In this document: piece by piece, positions 6,449 to 12,120 of the stretch | How the letters are laid out: the number at the start of each line of letters is the position of its first letter | Position numbering within the stretch: the stretch's first letter is position 1 | NCBI GenBank assembly: GCA_016934605.1 | Contig: JAFGSO010000420.1 | Coordinates: forward strand, 1-12,120 | Source: Calditrichota bacterium | GTDB lineage: Bacteria; Calditrichota; Calditrichia; RBG-13-44-9 | Length of the DNA: 12,120 nt | Reading direction: 5' to 3' | Position numbers and translations under genes: made by a program | The notes under the pieces: model-generated | Databases searched by the model: none | What the model saw: only the letters and a program-made list of their open reading frames with translations | What the model was told of the DNA's origin: nothing

Positions 6449-6695
6449 CGAATGTTCTCCCTTCCAGATATTTGGCCAGAGCGATTGTTCCAATGAATGC
6501 AAGCAGAGCCCAGGAAATTGCCACATTCATGTAAAGGTCTTTTCCGGTGTAAAGTGAAAGGATAGCACAGAAACTGACCATTAAAATTCCCAGGATATCG
6601 ATTGCAACCGTGCGATCCGGTGGGGTTGGACCGGCTCCCACCCGGAAGAGACAGAAAAAAGCGCATAATAAAAGAATAATGGAAAAGAAAACCAT
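6441..6695 (-). CDS. mrpF: MrpF/MbhB-like antiporter subunit
   Basis: This 84-residue subunit has three TM segments (~1-20, 32-50, 55-75). The signature GPTPPDRTVAID (22-33) marks MrpF and contains the conserved aspartates D27 and D33 implicated in ion transfer in this family. The conserved tail MNVAISWALLAFIGTIALAKYL is also present. It is the middle member of the small E-F-G trio, which in Mrp and Mbh structures forms the sodium-translocating region beside MrpA/MrpB-type subunits. A ribosome site (GGAG on the minus strand) precedes the ATG at 6693-6695 by about 10 bases. It is separated from mrpE by 42 bases. Confidence 0.94.
   Translation of the reverse strand: MVFFSIILLLCAFFCLFRVGAGPTPPDRTVAIDILGILMVSFCAILSLYTGKDLYMNVAISWALLAFIGTIALAKYLEGRTFDE
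6457..6461 (-). promoter_or_regulatory. Ribosome binding site fixing the mrpG start inside mrpF
   Basis: GGGAG on the minus strand, within the last codons of mrpF, lies 8 bases before ATG 6448. It selects this start over an upstream ATG at 6526. Confidence 0.65.
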
Positions 6696-6737
6696 AAATT
6701 TTATCTCCGGATATTTATTAAAATCAGAGTAACAGTT

Positions 6738-7226
6738 TTATTCAAATATCTTTTTGAGATATTTTTCAAATTTATCGACAATCAGCCTGGTCTCAACTTC
6801 GGGATCTTCGGAAACGATGTTGATCCAGTGAACATAGAGGTTGTCTTCAATACAATCCACTGTCAATGTCCCCGGCGTCAGTGTGATTGAGTTAGCCAGA
6901 AATGTTCGGGCAACCTCACTTTTCAGAGTAGTCTTAACTTTTACAATTCCCGGTCTGATGGGGATTTCGGGATGAAATACCCGGTATGCTACGTCCAGAT
7001 TTGATTTCAACACGTACCAGAAGAATACCGGGATATATACAAGACCCCAGAAAATCCGTACCGGATGAAGCAGTCTGGTTATTTCCGCGGGAAAAATGTC
7101 ACTGAATAACAATACAATTATGAATGCCACAATTACTCCCGCAATTATATCAGGAATCTGAACCGACCATACAAAAATCAGCCAGATGATCAGAAGCATT
7201 ATAAATTCAAAAAAACGTTTCGTCAT
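6738..7226 (-). CDS. mrpE: MrpE/MbhA-like antiporter subunit
   Basis: This 162-residue subunit has two N-terminal TM segments at ~8-24 and 27-45, then a third near 56-74. A cytoplasmic alpha/beta domain follows. The family hallmark NSITLTPGTLTVD is at 112-124, and R91 in IRPGIVKVKTTLKS also belongs to the conserved block. MrpE is needed for assembly and activity of the Mrp complex and contacts F and G. GGAG on the minus strand precedes ATG 7226. The length is typical for the family. It is followed by mrpF. Confidence 0.93.
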   Translation of the reverse strand: MTKRFFEFIMLLIIWLIFVWSVQIPDIIAGVIVAFIIVLLFSDIFPAEITRLLHPVRIFWGLVYIPVFFWYVLKSNLDVAYRVFHPEIPIRPGIVKVKTTLKSEVARTFLANSITLTPGTLTVDCIEDNLYVHWINIVSEDPEVETRLIVDKFEKYLKKIFE

Positions 7227-7283
7227 AGTTGAGATACTCCCGATTAATTAAGCGCAATCATAATGCCAAGAAATTTATCTGAA

Positions 7284-8756
7284 TTACGGCATCGCATACT
7301 GTAAGTATTGATATGGTTCAACCATCAGATTTCGTGCAGATTCCAGAATAGCCTGCCCATAGAAGGGATAAAGTAAACCAAGCCCGACACACAACAATGC
7401 CAGAATAACCATTCCGGTAACCATCAGAACAGGTACCTCTTTAATATCCTGAAATTTCTTGGGGAGAGAACCGAAAAGTGAATACTTTTGAACCTTTACA
7501 AAGGAAATCAGGGTCATGAAGCTGACAAATACAGTAACCGCTCCCAATAAATAATACTCCGCCTGCAACAGTGCAATGATAATAATCAGCTTACTCCAGA
7601 ATCCATTAAAGGGTGGAATGCCCGAAATTGAAAGAGCAGCTATGGAACAACTGGTTCCCGTCCATGGCATCTTCTTCATTAAACCTCCCAGCTGCTTCAA
7701 TTGCCTGGTGCCGGTTGAATATTCAAATGCACCGGAACACAGGAACAGGAGTGATTTGAAGACAGCATGATTGAGCAGATGAAACAGCCCGCCCAGAATA
7801 CCCAACGGGGTGGCAAGTCCAATTCCCACCATCACGTATCCCATCTGACTGATACTGTGATAGGCCAGTAATCGCTTGAAATCCCACTGCCCAACAGCCA
7901 GAAAAACTCCGATAACCATGGACAAACCTCCCAGCACCATCAGAACAGTTTTAACGATGGGTACAATGCCCAGGATAATAAAAAAGATTCTGGCCACACA
8001 GTATATACCAAGCGCTTTGATGATCAGTCCTGAAAGCATGGCCGAAATAGGAGCCGGTGCAGAAGGGTGGGCGTCAGGAAGCCATGCGTGAAATGGAACC
8101 ATGGCGGATTTAAGACCAAAGCCCATAATAAATAGAGCAAAAATGAAAAAGATGAGATTTTTAGGACCGCCCTGGGCCAGAATACCGGCCATATCGGCCA
8201 TATTCAGAGTACCCGTAGCCGAATAGAGCAGGGCAATACCCAGAAGAATAATCGTTGAGGATACCCCACCAAGTACCAGATACTTGAAAGAGGCTTCCAG
8301 TTCTTCGGCCTCTACACCGAAGGCAACCAGCGCATAGGAAGCCAGTGAGGCAATTTCAAGAAAAACAAACAGGTTGAAAAAATCGCCAGTGAGAATAACG
8401 CCATACATTCCGGCAATCATTAAAAGGTAGAGTGAGTAGAATTTGCTCTGAGCAGTGTACTGCTGCATATATGGCAATGCAAAGAGTGTAACTGCCAGCG
8501 TGATGATGGACACGATTAGAACAAGCAGTTGACTCAAAGAATCCCATACCAGTGTGATTCCCAGCGGCGGCATCCAGCCACCCATGGCATAATAAAAAGG
8601 TTGCTCTCCGAAAAACCGGATCGACAACCAGAGCAGAAAAATTACAACAGCCATGGTGAGATAGGATGAGACATGTCTGAAAACTTTAGTGACCAAAAGA
8701 TTCAGAAAAGCCATTCCGAGGGGGGCAGCCACAAAAATCGGGAGCCAGTTTTCCAT
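7284..8756 (-). CDS. mrpD: MrpD/MbhH-like proton-translocating antiporter subunit
   Basis: This 490-residue integral membrane protein of the proton-conducting transporter family (NuoL/M/N) has about 14 TM helices. Buried charged residues of the ion path are in place: E134 in FLEIASLASYAL (TM5), K216 in GFGLKSAMVPFHAWLPDAH (TM7), K247, H300 in AYHSISQMGY, K334 in LLNHAVFKS (TM10-11 region), and K389 in PPFNGFWSKL. E134 and K216 are close in number to the functionally required E137 and K219 of alkaliphilic Bacillus MrpD. Length and termini are typical of MrpD and MbhH. The start ATG 8754-8756 has AGAGG upstream. It is flanked by mrpC and mrpE, the standard order. Confidence 0.95.
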   Translation of the reverse strand: MENWLPIFVAAPLGMAFLNLLVTKVFRHVSSYLTMAVVIFLLWLSIRFFGEQPFYYAMGGWMPPLGITLVWDSLSQLLVLIVSIITLAVTLFALPYMQQYTAQSKFYSLYLLMIAGMYGVILTGDFFNLFVFLEIASLASYALVAFGVEAEELEASFKYLVLGGVSSTIILLGIALLYSATGTLNMADMAGILAQGGPKNLIFFIFALFIMGFGLKSAMVPFHAWLPDAHPSAPAPISAMLSGLIIKALGIYCVARIFFIILGIVPIVKTVLMVLGGLSMVIGVFLAVGQWDFKRLLAYHSISQMGYVMVGIGLATPLGILGGLFHLLNHAVFKSLLFLCSGAFEYSTGTRQLKQLGGLMKKMPWTGTSCSIAALSISGIPPFNGFWSKLIIIIALLQAEYYLLGAVTVFVSFMTLISFVKVQKYSLFGSLPKKFQDIKEVPVLMVTGMVILALLCVGLGLLYPFYGQAILESARNLMVEPYQYLQYAMP

Positions 8757-8810
8757 ATTTTTACCTCTTCACATTCAAAATAATTCTGGATATCATTGTT
8801 GTCAGATAAT

Positions 8811-9161
8811 TTAACCGTGTAACCGGCGAATTTCGCTCATATCAAATGTTTTATATTTTTCGTACAGTCTTAGTGAAATTGCTACCATCAGAGCCATCAC
8901 GCTGAGTCCGATCACAATCGAAGTCAGAACCAGTACCTGGGGCAGGGGATCTACACTCTGTTGCACGAATTGAGACTTTTCCATACCGGGTAGCAAAATG
9001 GGGGGAATGCCCCCTTTTTTGTATCCCAGTAAAATGATGAACAAATTAATTGCATATTCCATTATAACCATACCGATAATTTTCTTAACCAGGTGTTTTT
9101 TGGCAATAAGGCAATAAAGCCCCATCACAAATAGAATTGAATTCAGGAAATAAATCAGCAT
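8811..9161 (-). CDS. mrpC: MrpC/MbhG-like (NuoK-like) antiporter subunit
   Basis: This 116-residue membrane subunit is homologous to complex I NuoK. Three TM segments lie at ~1-20, 27-46 and 75-100. Conserved features include E35 in MVIMEYAINLF, the buried acid of the NuoK family, and VDPLPQVLVLTSIVIGLSV (70-88), the MrpC signature. The loop at 47-68 includes GGIPPILLPG. The C-terminal tail is charged. In Mrp and Mbh, C/G subunits bridge the A- and D-type antiporter subunits and carry protons laterally. Start ATG 9161 has a modest purine-rich site. It lies 54 bases downstream of mrpB. Confidence 0.94.
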   Translation of the reverse strand: MLIYFLNSILFVMGLYCLIAKKHLVKKIIGMVIMEYAINLFIILLGYKKGGIPPILLPGMEKSQFVQQSVDPLPQVLVLTSIVIGLSVMALMVAISLRLYEKYKTFDMSEIRRLHG

Positions 9162-9215
9162 GTTAATCGCCTTTATTAATGATTATCGTTTTCCGATGAT
9201 TTGAAATAATAAAAA

Positions 9216-9668
9216 TTAATCCTCGTCTTCTGAAATGAGACCGGACACAAAACGCCCGAAAATGGTTAATGCCATGAATACGGCAAAGACACTGGCAAAT
9301 ACCTTGACTCCGATTGCAATGTTTATGGTCAGAATGGTACCGGAGCTTAACAGGCCGAAAGGATTGCTTTTTTCAATAAAATTCATGAAGAAATATCCTC
9401 CAATGTACCCTAGCATGGCTATTGTCCAGAAGGTAAATGCACCCAGATTATCTAACAGACTGGCATAGAAATCACTTAATTTGCCGAGAGACATTCTTTT
9501 GCCGAACGCCAGCGTCATCAGGATCATGCCGCAGGCAAGCATAATACCTCCGGCAAAACCTCCACCGGGAGTGAGATGCCCATAAAACGTAATGTAGATC
9601 CCAAAAAGGAATATTATTCCGATCAGTAATTTTGTGGTTGTTTTAACAATGAAGGTCATTCCTTCCAT
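9216..9668 (-). CDS. mrpB: MrpB/MbhF-like antiporter subunit (MnhB domain)
   Basis: This 150-residue membrane protein consists of an MnhB domain. Its hallmark is GHLTPGGGFAGG (30-41), between TM1 (~11-29) and TM2 (~40-55). Two more TM segments follow near 75-97 and 110-140. It is the length of stand-alone MbhF/MrpB without the additional N-terminal DUF4040/MbhE part, which is on the neighbouring gene instead. The start is ATG 9666-9668, with AGGGAT about 7 bases upstream. A second in-frame ATG three codons later (9659) is also conceivable. The acidic C-terminus (SEDED) is unremarkable. Confidence 0.93.
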   Translation of the reverse strand: MEGMTFIVKTTTKLLIGIIFLFGIYITFYGHLTPGGGFAGGIMLACGMILMTLAFGKRMSLGKLSDFYASLLDNLGAFTFWTIAMLGYIGGYFFMNFIEKSNPFGLLSSGTILTINIAIGVKVFASVFAVFMALTIFGRFVSGLISEDED

Positions 9669-9725
9669 ATCTTATATCCCTGTTTTAGTAATAGTGGTTA
9701 AGTGGTACATAGCAAATATAGCTTT

Positions 9726-10343
9726 TCAGGATGTTGAATCACTGCTGGTTTCGATCTGGTCCAGGGACATCGGGAGATCTTCTTTCTCCGGGATCCCGAC
9801 ACGGATCTTGTCGCTTTCTTCTTTTTTCTTTTTCCCTTTTGCTCTCAGAACGACAAATGCACCCAGAATGGCTGTAAAAATAACAGTGGCCTCTCCCAGG
9901 GTATCATAAGCCCGGTAGTCCATTAAAATACCCATAACCACGTTGGAGGCGCCTGTCTGATTAACGCTGTTTTCAAGATACTGGCGCCCTACACTCATGA
10001 TAGGTTCTCCGAAAGTGGGAAGCCCCTGGAACGCCATGAAAGCGAACACCAGGAATAAGCCAAAAAAGATTAGACTGCTCAGAATGGCGAATGTGTCCCG
10101 ATGTTTTGTGATGGCGGTATTGTCAAGAGAAACCGTAGAACGGATGAGGACGATAAGCACAATAATCTCTACCACTACTTGTGTAATGGCTATATCAGGT
10201 GCTCCCAGAAAAAGAAAAAGAATTGAAAGAGCCATCCCGACGACACCCGCAGAGATGACGGATGCCAGAATATTGCGGGCTTCAATAGCGATGATTGAAC
10301 CAATGATGCAAAAAATTAAAAGTGTGTAAAAAAGAAATAACAT
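9726..10343 (-). CDS. Fused MbhD-MbhE-like subunit (MrpA C-terminal / DUF4040 region)
   Basis: The 205 residues hold two parts that are separate genes in archaeal Mbh operons and the C-terminal end of MrpA in Mrp operons. Part one (~1-70) is DUF4040/MbhD-like, with IEARN and LGAPDIAITQVVVEII (46-61), including D50 and E59. Part two (~85-168) is MbhE-like, with LMDYRAYDTLGEATVIFTAIL near 141-160 (D142, D147, E151). About five TM segments are visible. A positively then negatively charged tail (~169-205, KKKKEESDK onward) is unusual in length and is predicted to be cytoplasmic. Family knowledge from the Pyrococcus Mbh structure places D and E at the interface between the antiporter and sodium modules. 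ATG 10343 has AGAGGA upstream. The gene follows the NuoL/MrpA-like gene by 37 bases. Confidence 0.88.
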   Translation of the reverse strand: MLFLFYTLLIFCIIGSIIAIEARNILASVISAGVVGMALSILFLFLGAPDIAITQVVVEIIVLIVLIRSTVSLDNTAITKHRDTFAILSSLIFFGLFLVFAFMAFQGLPTFGEPIMSVGRQYLENSVNQTGASNVVMGILMDYRAYDTLGEATVIFTAILGAFVVLRAKGKKKKEESDKIRVGIPEKEDLPMSLDQIETSSDSTS

Positions 10344-10380
10344 GATTTATCCTCTGAGATCTTTCATTTTTTTAATAAAA

Positions 10381-12120
10381 TTAAAGGACAACAAGAATGA
10401 AGCTGAGAATGCCCAGTCCTATAACACACCAGGCCAGGTAGGTGGACAGGACTCCATCATGCAGTTTTCTCAGAACATTTACCAGGATAAGACCCAGGTT
10501 ACTGCTCAAATTATAAACATCAAAAATTCCTTTGTTAGATTCTTTTAAAAATCCACCCAGAATCTTGGTTCGGTTTATAAATTCATAAAAATTACCGGCA
10601 ACTGTTCTCTCTTTCTCTACCTCAAATTGTTCACCACCGATGAATAATGCTTCCACTTCCCGGACTCGAATGCGGCTGATATAGAAAATGATGCCGCCAA
10701 TGATGAGCCCGATCATCAGAAGTGTGGTGGCCATGGTAGGATCCCATAATGCTGTTCCTATTGAAATCATGGGAGCAACTTCGTCCATGGAAACAGACAG
10801 AATTGGTTGTATGAAATAATTAATAGGGAAAAAAGCAAACAGTCCGAATCCGATACAGAGAAGTGCTAACACAATCATTGGTGTAATCATGGTCCAGGAA
10901 ACATCATTATATCTGGATCTGGGCGTGGTAGTGGCGATCTCTTTTTCTTTGTAGGATTGGCCCAGAAAAGAACCGTAAATTAATTTCAAAAAACTGGCCA
11001 GTGTAAGAGAACTGCCAAACATAGCTATTGTCAGGAAGATCATATACCAGGTTGTGCCGCCATCCACCAGTCCCTGATAAATCATCCACTTTGATACAAA
11101 ACCATTAAAAGGAGGTACTCCGGAAATGGAAAGAGCAGCAATAAGACAGGCGGCAAAAGTAAATGGCATGCTTTTGGAGAGTCCTCCCAATTTATCAATA
11201 TCCGTTGTTTTCATTTTGGATTCAACAGAACCGGCTGTAAAGAAAAGGCAACTTTTGTAGATAGCGTGATTGAGCATATGGAAAAGGCCACCTGCAATTC
11301 CGATGGGATTGCCGGTTCCGATGCCCAGCACCATATATCCAACCTGACTGATGGCGTGGAAGGAAAGCAGTCGCTTGAGATCGTGCTGGACTACGGCTAT
11401 GAAAACACCGGCGATGATAGTTATGGCACCTATTAGCATCATCATAAAGGAAAGAGTGGATCCGACCGGCAGAATGAAAACGTCCAGACTGATCCGGGCA
11501 AGCAGATAAATTCCCATCAGTTTATCCAGAGAAGCGGGAAGAAAAGCGATGACCGGAAGCGGTGCGCTCTCGGCTGCTGTAGGTATCCAGGAATGAAACG
11601 GCATGGCACCTGCTTTAGCGATAGCAGCGATGAACATCAGGACGAAGATAATCACTGAGAAGGTATCTCCCAGCTGGATGCTGAGTGCTGAAATATTCCA
11701 GGTACCGTAGAAGATGGGTAATGCCAGAACCGCCAGAAGCAAAGCGACATCCGTGAAACCGAGAATGGCAAAAGTTTTACCCGCTGCCATGGCTGCCGAT
11801 TTTCCCTCTCCCATGGCAATCAGAAAGAACAGTAAAAGTGTAACCAGTTCCCAGGCAAGCAGCAGTACAAAAAAATTATCCGCCAGAACCAGGGCAGCCG
11901 ATCCGGACAATGTCAGCATCACAAAAGGGTAATATAGATGTGAAATTTTTCTGTCCCGGAAATAACCCGCTGAGTAGAGTGAAGTCAGCAAGGTGAAAAA
12001 TCCCAGGAACAGCAGAATAAAGCGTGAAAAATGGTACAATCTGAAATCCAGAGAAAAATCAATTCCGGATATCTCGAACCAGGGTACAGTAAGGAACTGA
12101 TCATTAATAAAAAATCCTTC
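10381..12120 (-). CDS. NuoL/MrpA-like antiporter subunit, 5' end outside window
   Basis: The frame is open from the window edge (codon at 12118-12120) to TAA at 10381-10383, giving 579 visible residues. The visible N-terminus (WFEISGIDFSLDFRLYHFSRF) corresponds to the 'DFRLDGLS' region of NuoL-type proteins, so roughly 40-80 residues are missing. A TTG at 12039 is internal. Counting from the edge, buried ion-path residues are E91 (LAWELVTLLL), K169 (AKAGAMPFHSWIPTA), K200, H255 (HAISQVGY), K289 (LNHAIYKS) and K344 (FNGFVSKW). The C-terminal ~120 residues go beyond an MrpD-like core: a soluble patch (VEALFIGGEQFEVEKE), an amphipathic region with VYNLSSNLG, and a last TM ending in ILVVL. This resembles the lateral-helix ends of NuoL, HycC and MbxH-like subunits. 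It should be the second large ion-translocating subunit in this complex, next to mrpD. Confidence 0.9.
   Translation of the reverse strand, partial: EGFFINDQFLTVPWFEISGIDFSLDFRLYHFSRFILLFLGFFTLLTSLYSAGYFRDRKISHLYYPFVMLTLSGSAALVLADNFFVLLLAWELVTLLLFFLIAMGEGKSAAMAAGKTFAILGFTDVALLLAVLALPIFYGTWNISALSIQLGDTFSVIIFVLMFIAAIAKAGAMPFHSWIPTAAESAPLPVIAFLPASLDKLMGIYLLARISLDVFILPVGSTLSFMMMLIGAITIIAGVFIAVVQHDLKRLLSFHAISQVGYMVLGIGTGNPIGIAGGLFHMLNHAIYKSCLFFTAGSVESKMKTTDIDKLGGLSKSMPFTFAACLIAALSISGVPPFNGFVSKWMIYQGLVDGGTTWYMIFLTIAMFGSSLTLASFLKLIYGSFLGQSYKEKEIATTTPRSRYNDVSWTMITPMIVLALLCIGFGLFAFFPINYFIQPILSVSMDEVAPMISIGTALWDPTMATTLLMIGLIIGGIIFYISRIRVREVEALFIGGEQFEVEKERTVAGNFYEFINRTKILGGFLKESNKGIFDVYNLSSNLGLILVNVLRKLHDGVLSTYLAWCVIGLGILSFILVVL

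Noticed and set aside
6449..6526. N-terminal extension of mrpG to the ATG at 6526
   Set aside because: The extra 26 residues are out-of-frame mrpF sequence and do not match the MrpG family N-terminus, and a ribosome site precedes ATG 6448.
9235..9468. Plus-strand open frame of 77 codons inside mrpB
   Set aside because: Antisense to mrpB, which has the GHLTPGGGFAGG signature. No independent evidence supports it.
9997..10329. Plus-strand open frame of 110 codons opposite the MbhDE-like gene
   Set aside because: Antisense to a strongly conserved membrane protein. The composition (many Arg, Thr, Ile, Met) is what complementary membrane-protein codons produce.

Overview
The window looks like part of the chromosome of a Gram-negative-type, probably anaerobic or fermentative bacterium with moderately low GC. 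Three things suggest this: an MglA/roadblock polarity module, a peptidase T gene with a sigma70-like promoter, and a long operon of Mrp/Mbh-type membrane subunits joined to a HycF-like iron-sulfur subunit with a HycI-like hydrogenase maturation protease nearby. The phylum cannot be fixed from this sequence. Lineages where such combinations would not surprise me are Calditrichota, Marinimicrobia and related groups, but this is only a guess.

Plus strand, 1-2921: a five-gene signalling operon. It holds the C-terminal part of a roadblock-like protein, a two-domain soluble protein (winged-helix-like N-terminus, DUF8082-like C-terminus), a transmembrane sensor that ends right after its HAMP domain with no kinase or methyl-accepting domain, a complete roadblock/LC7 (MglB-like) protein, and a canonical MglA small GTPase. 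The order and tight spacing suggest that an extracytoplasmic signal passes through a HAMP domain to a Ras-like GTPase switch. A strong hairpin with T-runs on both sides (2943-2975) ends this operon and also the convergent pepT gene.

2982-4677: pepT (minus strand, complete active site) has a well-formed TTGTTT-17-TATAAT promoter. Divergent from it is an 84-residue, almost entirely hydrophobic membrane protein of unknown role.

Minus strand, 12120 down to 4753: an energy-converting membrane complex. In transcription order it holds an NuoL/MrpA-like antiporter subunit (5' end outside the window), a fused MbhD-MbhE-like (MrpA C-terminal) subunit, MrpB/MbhF, MrpC/MbhG, MrpD/MbhH, MrpE/MbhA, MrpF/MbhB, MrpG/MbhC, and a HycF/MbhN-like protein with two 4Fe-4S clusters. 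A clear rho-independent terminator follows. Beyond it a separately expressed HycI-type maturation protease is encoded. The likely reading is a group 4 (ferredoxin- or formate-linked) [NiFe] hydrogenase coupled to a complete Mrp-type cation/proton antiporter with two large antiporter subunits. The catalytic hydrogenase subunits are not in the window and would be expected upstream of position 12120.

There are no rRNA or tRNA genes, CRISPR arrays, insertion sequences or phage genes that I can see. No gene-free stretch exceeds 300 bases.
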